Assembly (NCBI RefSeq): GCF_008180725.1
Contig: NZ_VTEV01000001.1
Span: forward strand, 401,009-465,008
DNA from: Sutcliffiella horikoshii
GTDB lineage: Bacteria; Bacillota; Bacilli; Bacillales; Bacillaceae_I
DNA length: 64,000 nucleotides
Reading direction: 5' to 3'
Below the pieces are notes generated by a model. That model did not search any database. It was not told the origin of the DNA and saw nothing but the letters and a program-made list of their open reading frames with translations. Shown piece by piece: positions 27,924 through 36,910 of the stretch. Each line of letters opens with the position of its first letter. The first letter of the stretch is position 1. The translations under genes and the position numbers were made by a program.

Positions 27924-28376
27924 TTAGCTTGCTTTACATCCACAACCGCCGCCAGAGCCACAGCCGCCACCGCAGCTTGATAGGGAATCGAAGAATGGGT
28001 TACCAGTTGGCACTTTAACGTTGGTAGAAACTGCCTGCCCTATCATCACACTAATCTCATCAAGGGTTTTTTGAATGGCATCTTCAGCTTGTTTAAAAGC
28101 ATGGATGGTTTCGTGGAGATCCACTTTACGTTTCAACTCCCGTGTTTCTAGGGTTACTTTGCGATAATCGGGGTGATACTTTCCGAATCGCTGAACTTCC
28201 TCATATCTTTCTTTTATAGAATCGAATGCACGGATAAGCTCCTGTGCTTCTTCGTCATGTTGTAAATTATATAAACAGCGATGATAGTCTTCAGCAAGTT
28301 CGGACTGCCAAATCATTTTCGCTAATTCTTCTGCTTTTTCAACCATTTGAACATGCTCAAAAGTTGCAATCATCAT
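27924..28376 (-). CDS. ricF: RicF (YlbF), subunit of the RicAFT Fe-S complex
   Basis: Subunit of the RicA-RicF-RicT (Y) complex, which promotes RNase Y mRNA maturation, competence, sporulation and biofilm formation. Start at 28376 (MMIATFEHVQMVEKAEEL) after GGAGGTG; 150 residues. Helical com_ylbF domain followed by the cysteine-rich tail SSCGGGCGSGGGCGCKAS, which in B. subtilis takes part in [4Fe-4S] binding. All four tail cysteines are kept. Confidence 0.95.
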   Translation of the reverse strand: MMIATFEHVQMVEKAEELAKMIWQSELAEDYHRCLYNLQHDEEAQELIRAFDSIKERYEEVQRFGKYHPDYRKVTLETRELKRKVDLHETIHAFKQAEDAIQKTLDEISVMIGQAVSTNVKVPTGNPFFDSLSSCGGGCGSGGGCGCKAS

Positions 28377-28440
28377 CGAATACACCTCCAAATCCATCAT
28401 ACCATGTTTTTCTAGAGATGTATAATACCCAAAGTGGCGA

Positions 28441-28866
28441 TTAAATTTCTACCTGGATTGTCTGTTCTACGCCGTATTCCGTCTCATCATTATGGAGCAA
28501 TTTGACGGTCAAATTATGGTCTCCTTTTGGTACGCCTTTAAGGATGAATGCACCTTTTGTGAAGCTTCCCCATTTTTTATTATCTACGTAGACAACAACC
28601 TGACCTTCACCTTGTTTTTTAGTCCCGCTTTTCTCTTTAAATTCAAAATTTGGTGTAATAATACATTCAAGATAGATGTCCTGATCTTTCACGGAATGAT
28701 GCAAGGTCATGGAGATATCTTTATTATTTGATGTTGTATTTGTAGAAATGACCTCGACCACCTCAACTTCTGTTGCTGCTTCACTCTCGGGCTTTTGTTG
28801 ATCTTCTTTACAGCCTCCAAGCACAAGTATTAACAGACAGATCATAAGCAACATTGATTTTTTCAT
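28441..28866 (-). CDS. Small putative lipoprotein
   Basis: 141 residues with a lipoprotein signal peptide (MKKSMLLMICLLILVLGGC; lipobox LGGC, Cys19). A Glu/Thr/Ser-rich linker is followed by a beta-rich domain of about 95 residues ending VKLLHNDETEYGVEQTIQVE, suggestive of an Ig-like or carbohydrate-type sandwich. Not recognised in B. subtilis at this place (between ylbE and ylbF). Function unknown. Confidence 0.8.
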   Translation of the reverse strand: MKKSMLLMICLLILVLGGCKEDQQKPESEAATEVEVVEVISTNTTSNNKDISMTLHHSVKDQDIYLECIITPNFEFKEKSGTKKQGEGQVVVYVDNKKWGSFTKGAFILKGVPKGDHNLTVKLLHNDETEYGVEQTIQVEI

Positions 28867-28977
28867 ATTTTTTGCTCCTTTCTAGTATTGCTATTTGTAT
28901 AGTTTGAGAAAGGAGGATATATTCTATTCTAATTAAAAAATACGCCCACATTTAAGTGGTGCGCTTGAATTTCAAAT

Positions 28978-29217
28978 TTAGTCCATATTCTTCATTGTTT
29001 GAAACATATGAACCATCATAGAAGCCATTTGAACGGAGTTTTGAAACTTCTCCACTTTATGAGGAATCGTTTGCTTATAATAATGCATGGAGGATAACTC
29101 AAAGTCGTTAAGCTTCTCTGGATTTCTAGTTAGCGTTCGATACCATATAGGTTGTTCACGTAAGTAACTTTTTAACGTTTTCTTTTTTTGGATATATTCA
29201 TAGACGTCTTTTCTCAT
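28978..29217 (-). CDS. ylbE: YlbE-like protein
   Basis: 79-residue soluble protein from ATG at 29217 (MRKDVYEYIQKKKTLKSYLR) after GATGAGG; typical segment REQPIWYRTLTRNPEKL. Next to ylbD, as in B. subtilis. Function unknown. Confidence 0.9.
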   Translation of the reverse strand: MRKDVYEYIQKKKTLKSYLREQPIWYRTLTRNPEKLNDFELSSMHYYKQTIPHKVEKFQNSVQMASMMVHMFQTMKNMD

Positions 29218-29232
29218 TTGCCTCATCCATTC

Positions 29233-29625
29233 CTAGTCTTTTCGAAACGAAAACGGATTTTTCACTCCTTGGGTTGGGGAACTGCCTTTAGTTGAATTTG
29301 GTATGAACTGTTGAATTAACTGCTGAATATTGCCTATAGCAGAATTGACATTTGTCAGATGATACTGCATCTGGTTCACATCCATCTTTTTCAAAGATTG
29401 CAGCAGTTGAGGAATAACATCGGATTTTTTTTCTGTTTTCTCCTCTTGTGTTTCGTCATCACGGAAACTTTTCCAGCTCTCGTCCTCTTCCCCTAGCAGA
29501 TACCATTCCTCAAACAAATCTTGCCAGGTCTTTTTCTTGCTCTTGACTTCTTGTGAAAGCTTTGGATGTCTTTTTACAAAGTCTTTGAACTTTTCAATGC
29601 TAGGATGTTTTTGATTTGTTGCCAT
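29233..29625 (-). CDS. ylbD: YlbD spore coat-like protein
   Basis: 130 residues. Lysine- and tryptophan-containing N-terminal segment HPSIEKFKDFVKRHPKLSQE, then KKTWQDLFEEWYLLGE, an acidic linker, and a C-terminal amphipathic region. YlbD of B. subtilis is annotated as a coat protein expressed in the mother cell. 15 bp upstream of ylbE, likely one transcript. Confidence 0.9.
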   Translation of the reverse strand: MATNQKHPSIEKFKDFVKRHPKLSQEVKSKKKTWQDLFEEWYLLGEEDESWKSFRDDETQEEKTEKKSDVIPQLLQSLKKMDVNQMQYHLTNVNSAIGNIQQLIQQFIPNSTKGSSPTQGVKNPFSFRKD

Positions 29626-29763
29626 TCTCTCACCCCTCTCCTCGTTATTATGCCTAGTTTATTTTATTTGGAAAAAGTAAAAGCGTTCGCCTATTTTTCT
29701 TTTCTTCCTTGTCCTCCCTTGATAAGATGAAGGTAGACTTTTTCGAGAAAGAAGGACAGAGTA

Positions 29764-30249
29764 ATGGATATTAAGCAACAATGGAACCACTTTTTATCAG
29801 ATGCTACGGAGGAGGAAAAACATGTAGCTTCCTTATATTTAAAGAGCATCGAACGAATAAGAAACGGTTCGAACAGTACACACATCGGGGCACTTATGGA
29901 AATCAACAGTGAATTTCAAGAGCCAGATACTTTAACCATGACGATCCCTAACACCGAACTTCTTCAGAACTCATTAGATATTTTACACGGAGGTTTAACG
30001 GCGACATTGCTTGACTCTGCTATGGGTACGCTTGCTTTCAAGTTAATCCCAGAAGACAAAGCTGCAGTTACGACTGAAATGAAAGTAAATTACGTAGCAA
30101 AAGGCGTTGGGGATCATTTTACATGTGTGGCTTCAGTGATTCATAAAGGAACAAAGTTATTGGTGATGGAAGGCAAAGTCTATCGGAGTGATGGTGTTTT
30201 GATTGCCCATGCAACAGGCAGTTTTTTTGTTATTCCAAAAAGAACCTAG
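29764..30249 (+). CDS. PaaI-family hotdog thioesterase
   Basis: Predicted acyl-CoA thioesterase of the 4HBT/PaaI type, 161 residues. The hotdog signature is LDILHGGLTATLLDSAMGTLAF (about residues 73-95; HGG plus catalytic Asp), followed by TTEMKVNYV. Start ATG has GAAAGAAGGA upstream. Cytoplasmic; the natural substrate cannot be inferred. Divergent from ylbD. Confidence 0.88.
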   Translation: MDIKQQWNHFLSDATEEEKHVASLYLKSIERIRNGSNSTHIGALMEINSEFQEPDTLTMTIPNTELLQNSLDILHGGLTATLLDSAMGTLAFKLIPEDKAAVTTEMKVNYVAKGVGDHFTCVASVIHKGTKLLVMEGKVYRSDGVLIAHATGSFFVIPKRT

Positions 30250-30263
30250 AAAGGAAGGGTGAA

Positions 30264-30635
30264 TTGGTTACTGCCATCGTTATCCCTATTCTAATTGGTT
30301 ATTTTTATTGGATCACTAAAAAAGAGACTAAGAAACAGAAAGAGCGTTGGAAGAACCTCTCACTCGTCCCTTCTGAAGCTAGATTGGTAGGGAACCTCCT
30401 GTCTATACATACAGAAAACAAACGGTTTTATCATCAACTGTATATACTGGAGACCATTTGTCTGATACAAAATGATTATGGACTTACAACAGTTGTTTAT
30501 AGGCAGCCATTTACTCCTACAAGTAACCCTCCTTCATTTAGTAAAGGTGATCAATTACAGATTGTTGGAAGCTGGGATGGTGAAGTTTTTCTAGCAGGCG
30601 ATATGAAAGTAGTGAACAGAAAAAGGCAGCCTTGA
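30264..30635 (+). CDS. Hypothetical protein with N-terminal membrane anchor
   Basis: 123 residues starting with TTG at 30264, after AAGGAAGGG. One N-terminal hydrophobic segment (about 4-17), then a basic stretch (KKETKKQKERWK) and a beta-rich soluble domain ending FSKGDQLQIVGSWDGEVFLA. It follows the thioesterase gene by 14 bp, probably co-transcribed. No family recognised. Confidence 0.72.
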   Translation: MVTAIVIPILIGYFYWITKKETKKQKERWKNLSLVPSEARLVGNLLSIHTENKRFYHQLYILETICLIQNDYGLTTVVYRQPFTPTSNPPSFSKGDQLQIVGSWDGEVFLAGDMKVVNRKRQP

Positions 30636-30655
30636 ATGACTGTCTTTTTTATGTT

Positions 30656-31717
30656 CTACCATGTTTCTATAAAATTTTGTGTATAATATTTCTCCTTCAC
30701 TCCTACACCAAGGTGGGTAAATCTTGGATTTAATAACGTATTCCTGTGCCCTTCACTATTTAACCAGCCTTCCACTGCAGCAACTCCGTCCACATACTTT
30801 GCAGCGATATTTTCCCCAGCCAATCGAAAAGGGACTTCTCCTAATGTAAGTCTATCAGTCAAGTTTCCTTTTGTGGGTGATGTATGAGAAAAATAGTCTT
30901 CCTCCATCATATCTTTACTATGTAAGTATGCAACCCCTGCTGTATCTTCATCCCATTCTACTGGTGATAGCTCAAAGCGATGTCTAATAATATTTGTAAA
31001 GTCAATAATCTGCTTTGCATCCCCTTCCTCGACCCTTGCCCATTCTTCCTCGCTTAACTCTTTTGGTTCGACTAATGGACCTCTATATAAAAGTTCATAA
31101 GGGCGTTGTTTAATCAGAGTAGAGATGTCCATGTAGCGAACACTTGAAAGAGTTTGTTCAAAATTATCAAAATATAACTGCACATAGAAGTCTTCCACTT
31201 TAAGCAAAGGTCTTGTTTTCAATTCTTCTTCTTTTAACTGAAAACGATAAGAACCTTCTTCATGGGAAACTGTCAAATCATTTGAAAAGTTGTATGTATC
31301 ATTCAACTCATCGTAAGATTGCCCTACATTAAACAGTTCATTTTCACTTTCACTTCCTGTACTAAAAATCGTGACGACCTTCCCCTCACTCACGCCAAAT
31401 TGCATATAATTCTCCAAATTCTCATTATAAATCCACCATTCGTAATCATAGGAGGACAGATCCTTTCTAACCGGTTCTCCTAGCTTGTCCAATAAGACTT
31501 GTGAATCCTCCCCCATAAAAGAGGCTAGACCGCCTATCTCTTGATTCATTTGAATTTCAGATTGTACGAAAGCTTTGTCTTCTGATTGTCTTTGCTCTGT
31601 GGCAATTTGGCCAGTTAATGGTTGTTCTGTAATAAGCTGTTCCAATTCATGCGGTTCAACATTAACAAACAAATATAAACAAAATGCAATAAATAGCAAA
31701 AAGAATAATCCCCTCAT
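30656..31717 (-). CDS. ylbC: CAP-domain protein YlbC
   Basis: 353 residues from ATG at 31717 (MRGLFFLLFIAFCLYLFV), after GGGAGGG. N-terminal signal or anchor segment; a CAP-associated N-terminal domain (about 80-215, with LLDKLGEPVRKD and YEWWIYN); and a C-terminal SCP/CAP domain (about 230-353, RHRFELSPVEWDED, SHTSPTKGNL, GWLNSEGHRNTLLNPRF). Secreted or surface protein as in B. subtilis; biochemical role unknown. Confidence 0.92.
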   Translation of the reverse strand: MRGLFFLLFIAFCLYLFVNVEPHELEQLITEQPLTGQIATEQRQSEDKAFVQSEIQMNQEIGGLASFMGEDSQVLLDKLGEPVRKDLSSYDYEWWIYNENLENYMQFGVSEGKVVTIFSTGSESENELFNVGQSYDELNDTYNFSNDLTVSHEEGSYRFQLKEEELKTRPLLKVEDFYVQLYFDNFEQTLSSVRYMDISTLIKQRPYELLYRGPLVEPKELSEEEWARVEEGDAKQIIDFTNIIRHRFELSPVEWDEDTAGVAYLHSKDMMEEDYFSHTSPTKGNLTDRLTLGEVPFRLAGENIAAKYVDGVAAVEGWLNSEGHRNTLLNPRFTHLGVGVKEKYYTQNFIETW

Positions 31718-31857
31718 TTCTCTTTTCCCTCCCTTTTCTATCATTATATTTACTAGATTTACTTTCATTCACGATTTTACGTTTTAATAGACAATAGTAG
31801 ATTTATTCTATCTATACCCTATAAAAGTAGAATGAATACTTTTGTTATAACATAAAT

Positions 31858-31882
31858 AAACCGGTTAATAATCAACCGGTAA
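31858..31882 (-). terminator. Hairpin, possible terminator after ylbB
   Basis: AACCGGTT / AACCGGT inverted repeat at 31859-31880. It lies beyond the composite repeat downstream of ylbB, and the following T-tract is interrupted. Confidence 0.4.
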
Positions 31883-31910
31883 TTTTAAAGAATTTAGTTA
31901 TTGGTACTGC

Positions 31911-32252
31911 GCCGCTGTTCCTTTCCGCAAATGGCTTCGCTTTCCGCGGGACGGTGCTTGAGCCTCCTCTCTTCGTTGCGGGGTCTCAAGCTACCGTTAC
32001 TCCCCCGCTGGAGTCTACGCCATTTGCTCCAATACACAGCTAGTAAGTCATTAAAAGAAACTTCAAGGGTACTTTAATAACTCTGTTAGGTCGTCTTTTT
32101 GACCTATGGTGAATGAAGTAACCTTGTTGATTAGAGTGGAAGGCGCGAAGACGCCCGCGGGAGGAAGGGACAGGTGAGACCCCGCAGGCGAAGCCGAGGA
32201 GGCTCACGGACCGCCCGCAGGCAAGCGAAGCGCCTGGAACGGAAATCAACAG
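31911..32252 (+). repeat. Two-arm inverted composite repeat, copy 2
   Basis: Arm A at 31911-32041 (CCGCTGTTCCTTTCCGC ... CTCCAATACACAGCT), an AT-rich spacer of about 68 bp, and arm B at about 32110-32252 ending GGAACGGAAATCAACAGCG. A full-length copy of the family, lying between ylbC and the 3' end of ylbB. Confidence 0.9.
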
Positions 32253-32267
32253 CGTACTATGTTTAGG

Positions 32268-32681
32268 TTATTTTTCTGAAATATCACTAAGCGCATCTCC
32301 AGCTTGGTCGTCTGAGTAATCCCTAACAGCCAAATCTCCTAGTGATACTATTCCGATCAACTGCCTATTTTCCACTACAGGCAATCTTCGGACTTGATGT
32401 TCTGCCATTAGATGAGAAGCCTCTGCAATAGAAGTATCAGGACCAATGGTAATTAAGTGGTCGCTCATTACATTTGTTACTGAATTAGAACCTGGATGTT
32501 TTTCTGCTATACCTCGGACAACTAGGTCCCTATCAGTGATCATTCCCAATAGCTGTCCATTTTCCACAATTGGGATGGCCCCTACATTCAGATCCTTCAT
32601 TTTTGTTGCAACTTCGAACACATTATCCAATGGGGTGCAACAATCTACATTCGTCGTCATAACATCTCTTACCGTTTGCAT
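32268..32681 (-). CDS. ylbB: CBS-domain protein YlbB
   Basis: 137 residues made of two CBS domains: VRDVMTTNVDCCTPLD ... GMITDRDLVVRGIAE, and MSDHLITIGPDTSI ... GIVSLGDLAVRD. Such stand-alone pairs bind adenine nucleotides; partner unknown. Between ylbC and ylbA, as in B. subtilis. Confidence 0.93.
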   Translation of the reverse strand: MQTVRDVMTTNVDCCTPLDNVFEVATKMKDLNVGAIPIVENGQLLGMITDRDLVVRGIAEKHPGSNSVTNVMSDHLITIGPDTSIAEASHLMAEHQVRRLPVVENRQLIGIVSLGDLAVRDYSDDQAGDALSDISEK

Positions 32682-32923
32682 TTTTTTCTACCTCCGATTT
32701 ATTTCATACATAGCTGTCCACTATTTTGAAGAGGATAAAGGTATCTTCTTCTACAACATTAGGTTCACCATTTTCTACAAAATCATGAATTTTTCCAAAA
32801 AACTTATCTGGACCAGCCTGAGATTGAGAACCTTTTATTGAAAGTTGTCCGCTTTCGTACTATTATAAAACAGGGAGCATACTTTATTTAGTTTCACAGT
32901 GATAGAAAAAGGAGTGTACATAC

Positions 32924-33280
32924 ATGAAAATTGAGAATACAGGCTTTGAAAATGAAAGAGTGGAATTATCCCGTTTTACAGACATCATGGAGGACTTAGG
33001 TTTTGACCTTGCCGGTCAATGGGACTATGAGCGAGTAACCTATGACAGAAAATTTGAAACAAAAGAAGGCACATTCTACCTTCGTTTACAAGGTTATGCT
33101 GTAGAAGGTGATATTGGTGGTTCACATGCTATCATTAACTTGATGACACCACTTTTAGGTAAGCATTATTATCCACATGGTGTGGAGTATGGAGAAGGCG
33201 AAACATTTCCTTCAAATATAGTATCTACTTCAACTTCTTTATTAAAACAAGCTAAAGAACGTATGGATACAATTAAATAA
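32924..33280 (+). CDS. ylbA: YugN-like protein (YlbA)
   Basis: 118-residue soluble protein beginning MKIENTGFENERVELSRFTD after AAGGAGTG. YugN-like family pattern: GQWDYERVTYDRKFE and TFYLRLQGYAVEGDIG. Position next to ylbB supports the name. Function unknown. Confidence 0.85.
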   Translation: MKIENTGFENERVELSRFTDIMEDLGFDLAGQWDYERVTYDRKFETKEGTFYLRLQGYAVEGDIGGSHAIINLMTPLLGKHYYPHGVEYGEGETFPSNIVSTSTSLLKQAKERMDTIK

Positions 33281-33296
33281 TTCAAATGAGTTCTCA

Positions 33297-33340
33297 AGGT
33301 GAATTGCAGTCATAACGGGCTTGCTTCACCTTTTTTCTTT
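33297..33340 (+). terminator. Terminator after ylbA
   Basis: AAGGTGAA / TTCACCTT stem with a long loop and a T-run on the + strand, overlapping the 3' end of the opposing Asp23-like gene. Confidence 0.6.
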
Positions 33341-33690
33341 AAACTTTGTTTGATCCATATATGATCAACGTGAATATTTATTTCAGATACTGTCTCACCG
33401 GTAATGACTTCAATTTCTTTTTTAATCAATGCTTGTAGTTCCTTGCATTTTTGTGGAATACACTTGTTGTATACGACAGCAACAAAAAGCTCGATGCGTA
33501 GCTTATTTTCATCATTTTGATTAATCACTGCATGATTGATTTGGTCTCTATTTATGAAAGAGTACAATTTACCTACCGACCGTGGTGGGAGAAGTTTTAT
33601 ATCACCAATATCTGAAACACAGATAGAAATAACAGTTTGCAGCAGCATATTACTCATCTCTTCCTGTCCTTTCTTCAGTACCAACATCAT
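33310..33690 (-). CDS. Asp23/Gls24-like protein
   Basis: 126 residues with a strong AAGGAGGT site before tandem ATG codons (33690 and 33687; the second has the better spacing). Weak similarity to the Asp23/Gls24 alkaline-shock fold: a central VISICVSDIGDIKL..., LRIELFVAVVYNKCIPQ, and VSEINIHVDHIWI. Role unknown; Asp23-type proteins act at the membrane periphery in cell-envelope stress. Confidence 0.6.
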   Translation of the reverse strand: MMLVLKKGQEEMSNMLLQTVISICVSDIGDIKLLPPRSVGKLYSFINRDQINHAVINQNDENKLRIELFVAVVYNKCIPQKCKELQALIKKEIEVITGETVSEINIHVDHIWIKQSLKKKGEASPL

Positions 33691-33901
33691 GTATACCTCC
33701 TTTTCTCTTTATGGGTTTTATTATTTTATGCTTTTATACTATAACTGTGCTTACTTAACTTTTATTTAATTTTTCCCTTCTAAATATATAAGAATGTATA
33801 ATCAGAAACAGTTCTCATATTTATTTTCATACATACTGTTATTTCAATAAAATCCATACTATAATTAATATAGGAGTATGGTAGTAGAAAGGAGACATCC
33901 A

Positions 33902-34960
33902 TTGTCAACGCTGTTTAGTATACGAACACTTTTTATACTCATTATTATTGCTGTAATAGCAATAATTGCATTTTTTATATTGCCTGTATCAATTCCCATC
34001 ATCATTGCTTTGATTACTGCAATGTTTCTTGAACCTCTTGTGAGGCTTTTACAAGCAAGAGCGAAACTACAAAGAAACCTTTCTGTTTTCATCGTTTTTC
34101 TTTTGTTTTTGACTAGTATCGGGATTGTAGGGTATTTTCTAACAACAAAAGTAATTACAGAAGGTATCAACTTGGTTGAGAATGCCCCTTCTTACATAAA
34201 TGAAGTGAACAGGGTATGGCGTGATTTTCAATCAGATATGAATAATGCTTCTGAAGATCTTCCGCCTGAATTTGTTACTGAAATCAGCCTGCAAGTAGAC
34301 AAATTTCTTTATGAATTGAGAATATATTTGACAGATTTGTTTAATATACAGAATATCAAGAGTATTTTCACAAATATTCCAAATTATTTGGTCAGTTTCA
34401 TTGTCTACCTGATTGCCCTTTTCCTATTTTTAATTGATATGCCTCGCTTAAAAGCGGGTCTTTATTCACACCTTAAAGAAGAAACGGCAGCCAAAGTAAA
34501 ATTCATGAGTTCAAGATTATCTTATGTTGTATTTGGTTTCTTTAAAGCACAATTCCTTGTCAGCGTCATTATATTTTTCGCCAGCTTGATTGGATTGTTA
34601 TTTATTTCACCCGAGGTAGCTTTACTAATGGCTTTCATTATCTGGGTCATTGATTTCATCCCCATTATTGGTTCCATCGTCATCTTGGGACCATGGGCTA
34701 TATTCCATTTCATTACAGGTGATATCGGACTTGGAACTCAATTGTCCATTTTAGCTGTTGTGCTTTTAGTCATTAGAAGGACTGTTGAACCAAAAGTTAT
34801 GGGAAGTCATATCGGACTTTCTCCACTAGCAACATTGATTGCCATGTACCTTGGTTTAAAGCTTCTTGGCATCCTTGGATTTATTGTAGGACCATTATTA
34901 TTGATTGCATTTAATTCGGCACGTGAAGCAGGTATTATTAAACTGAACTTTAAAATATAG
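33902..34960 (+). CDS. AI-2E/YtvI-type membrane permease
   Basis: 352 residues from TTG at 33902, with AAAGGAG 7 nt upstream. Seven or eight spans in the AI-2E/PerM topology. The N-terminal spans are followed by a large loop (about 95-145) and the conserved SSRLSYVVFGFFKAQFLVS and DFIPIIGSIVILGPWAI segments. It resembles sporulation protein YtvI. The transported substrate is unknown. Not present at this position in B. subtilis. Confidence 0.85.
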   Translation: MSTLFSIRTLFILIIIAVIAIIAFFILPVSIPIIIALITAMFLEPLVRLLQARAKLQRNLSVFIVFLLFLTSIGIVGYFLTTKVITEGINLVENAPSYINEVNRVWRDFQSDMNNASEDLPPEFVTEISLQVDKFLYELRIYLTDLFNIQNIKSIFTNIPNYLVSFIVYLIALFLFLIDMPRLKAGLYSHLKEETAAKVKFMSSRLSYVVFGFFKAQFLVSVIIFFASLIGLLFISPEVALLMAFIIWVIDFIPIIGSIVILGPWAIFHFITGDIGLGTQLSILAVVLLVIRRTVEPKVMGSHIGLSPLATLIAMYLGLKLLGILGFIVGPLLLIAFNSAREAGIIKLNFKI

Positions 34961-34965
34961 CATGC

Positions 34966-35005
34966 AAAAAAGGTGATTGGACTATTGTCCAACCACCTTT
35001 TTTTT
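34966..35005. terminator. Bidirectional terminator
   Basis: AAAAAAGGTGATTGGAC / GTCCAACCACCTTTTTT between the permease gene and ctaM. Confidence 0.88.
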
Positions 35006-35009
35006 GTTC

Positions 35010-35477
35010 TTATAGACCTAGTATAGCTTTGAAAACGGAAGTAGTTTCGCCACCATGATAAATAACATATAAAAGTAAGTAAACTGCAACACCTGTAATT
35101 GCGGTAGAAAACCAAATGATACTTGTTATCGGGCCAAGCTTTCTATGCTTTTCAAGCTTATTTTTGTAGCCTGTCCATAGGGTGATAATTCCCATAACAG
35201 CCCCAACCGTAGCAAGAGTGATGTGAAAAAGCAAGAAGATTGTATAATACACTTTTATATCATCAGGTCCTCCGAAGCTGGTATTGCCAACAAAAATAGT
35301 TCTTGATGCATAGATTACAAAGAAAATTATTGCGAAGATTGCTGCAAAAAACATTGCTTTTTTATGTGCCTCTATTTTGCGTTTACTAATTAAGTACCAG
35401 CCTATTGCGACAAATATTGCGCTCAGTACAATAAAGAATGTACTGATTGTAGGCATTATTGGGATTGAGTAATCCAT
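35010..35477 (-). CDS. ctaM: CtaM/YozB, DUF420 cytochrome oxidase maturation protein
   Basis: 155-residue membrane protein with four or five spans: PTISTFFIVLSAIFVAIGWYL, KAMFFAAIFAIIFFVIY, FHITLATVGAVMGIITLW, WFSTAITGVAVYLLLYV. DUF420 family; CtaM is required for aa3-type oxidase activity in S. aureus. Its place beside ctaG fits that role. Confidence 0.88.
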   Translation of the reverse strand: MDYSIPIMPTISTFFIVLSAIFVAIGWYLISKRKIEAHKKAMFFAAIFAIIFFVIYASRTIFVGNTSFGGPDDIKVYYTIFLLFHITLATVGAVMGIITLWTGYKNKLEKHRKLGPITSIIWFSTAITGVAVYLLLYVIYHGGETTSVFKAILGL

Positions 35478-35587
35478 TTTGTTCTCCTCTCGTACTTCTA
35501 TTCATTCTTTTATTTTAGAAAACATTTCACGTTCAATCAACATGAATATAAAACGTTCATGAGATTGTAAATAATGCTACATAGAAA

Positions 35588-35612
35588 AACAGCAACAGAA
35601 AGTGTTGCTGCT
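35588..35612. terminator. Hairpin, possible terminator after ctaG
   Basis: CAGCAACA / TGTTGCTG stem in the ctaG-ctaM gap; the T-tract is poor. Confidence 0.35.
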
Positions 35613-35631
35613 TACTTTGTATTTATCTTGC

Positions 35632-35768
35632 ACCGTTGATCTTCCGTTCCAGGCGCTTCGCTTTTAGCGGGCGGTCCGGGAGGCTCCTTGGCAAGCCTAC
35701 GGGGTCTCCCCTGTCCCTTCCTCAAGCAGAAGTCTGCGCGCCTTCCACTACGATCAACTTGGTTATAA
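35632..35768 (-). repeat. Solo B-type arm of the composite repeat
   Basis: Reverse complement of an arm B: reads TTGATCTTCCGTTCCAGGCG ... CCTTCCACTACGATCAAC on the + strand. No A arm or spacer adjoins. Between ctaG and ctaM. Confidence 0.85.
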
Positions 35769-35782
35769 CGGAGATACTTACC

Positions 35783-36691
35783 TTACTCCACCACTTTTGG
35801 GTGCATGGCTTTGTTTAGGTCGATTTCGTCTTTTTCACGTTCACGCTTGGCCCAGCCGAAGAATACGTAGGCTAGAATACTGCCGTACATGATTTCTTGG
35901 ATGATTTTCATGATGACACCACCAAGCTGTTGATCTTCAACCAATGGCAAAGCATTGAACAACTCTGGCCCACCAAGATCAAGACCGCTTAAGGTTCCAG
36001 CTGGTACACATAAAGCAAGTGCTGCCATCCATGCAGTTAACTCAGAATACGTAGAATATAGTGGTTGATCTGCGAAAATAATTAAGGCACAAGCAGGTGT
36101 CAATAACATTCCGTCTGCCATGATATAGCCAATTTTCTTAATGCCTGAAAGACGCTGTTCCTCAGGAAGTGGATTAACAAGAGGCCACCACATGATAAAA
36201 GCACCTAAGAACATTACAGATGTATATGCCGTATGGTAGAACATATCAACCTTTATCGTGTCAAATACGACTGGTATATGATAAAGAGAGAACAATACAT
36301 TAAAAACGAATAATGCAATAAGTGGTTTCGAAATGAACCGGAACACGGGTTTGACCACTGGAAGATTAATGACTTTTCTAAGAACCCAAGCAGGCATACC
36401 CATAAGTAAAATAGGTGGAATTACCAGATATAATATCGCCATTTGCGTCATATGAGCACTTAACATTAAGTGAGATAACAAATCAACTGGTGATCCTTTT
36501 ACAAGGTAAAACAGTATCATACTGATGAGGAATAAAGCACGTTGCTTGTTTGATATCTCCTCAGAATCCTGGAAACGGTGTCTCCCTTTACCGGTAATAT
36601 AGAAATATAATGCTATGGTAAGGATAGTGAAAATTAATAAAAATGGACTCCATAAAGCTTGGAATCCGAACATATCCAAGTTGCCGATCAT
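35783..36691 (-). CDS. ctaG: Cytochrome c oxidase assembly factor CtaG (caa3 type)
   Basis: 302-residue polytopic membrane protein of the Bacillus CtaG/caa3_CtaG family (not the Cox11 type), needed for active cytochrome caa3. About seven spans; conserved HLMLSAHMTQMAILYLVIPP near residues 75-95. Last in the cta group, with a 590-bp gap holding a repeat before ctaF. Confidence 0.94.
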   Translation of the reverse strand: MIGNLDMFGFQALWSPFLLIFTILTIALYFYITGKGRHRFQDSEEISNKQRALFLISMILFYLVKGSPVDLLSHLMLSAHMTQMAILYLVIPPILLMGMPAWVLRKVINLPVVKPVFRFISKPLIALFVFNVLFSLYHIPVVFDTIKVDMFYHTAYTSVMFLGAFIMWWPLVNPLPEEQRLSGIKKIGYIMADGMLLTPACALIIFADQPLYSTYSELTAWMAALALCVPAGTLSGLDLGGPELFNALPLVEDQQLGGVIMKIIQEIMYGSILAYVFFGWAKREREKDEIDLNKAMHPKVVE

Positions 36692-36910
36692 TATGCTGTC
36701 ACCTCAATTTTATAGAGACCTTAATGAGTCTCACTTTGCATAACCATATTATACTATACAAGACCAAGCTCATTCAATGTGATACAAAAAGGATAGCCCT
36801 CATTAACAGAAAGTGTCATGAATTAGACAATGTTACACTTCTATTCCAATAAGAAAAGCTAAGAAAAACTAGGCAAAAAACGCCCGGTTTTTTTAGTTGT
36901 TTTGTTATGC

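Noticed and set aside
32040..32249. Reading frames of 60-80 codons across the composite repeats (also at 27415, 35636, 45365, 45385, 45585, 45634).
   Set aside because: They follow the repeat sequence, have no ribosome sites, and similar frames recur on both strands of every copy. These are artefacts of GC-rich repeats.
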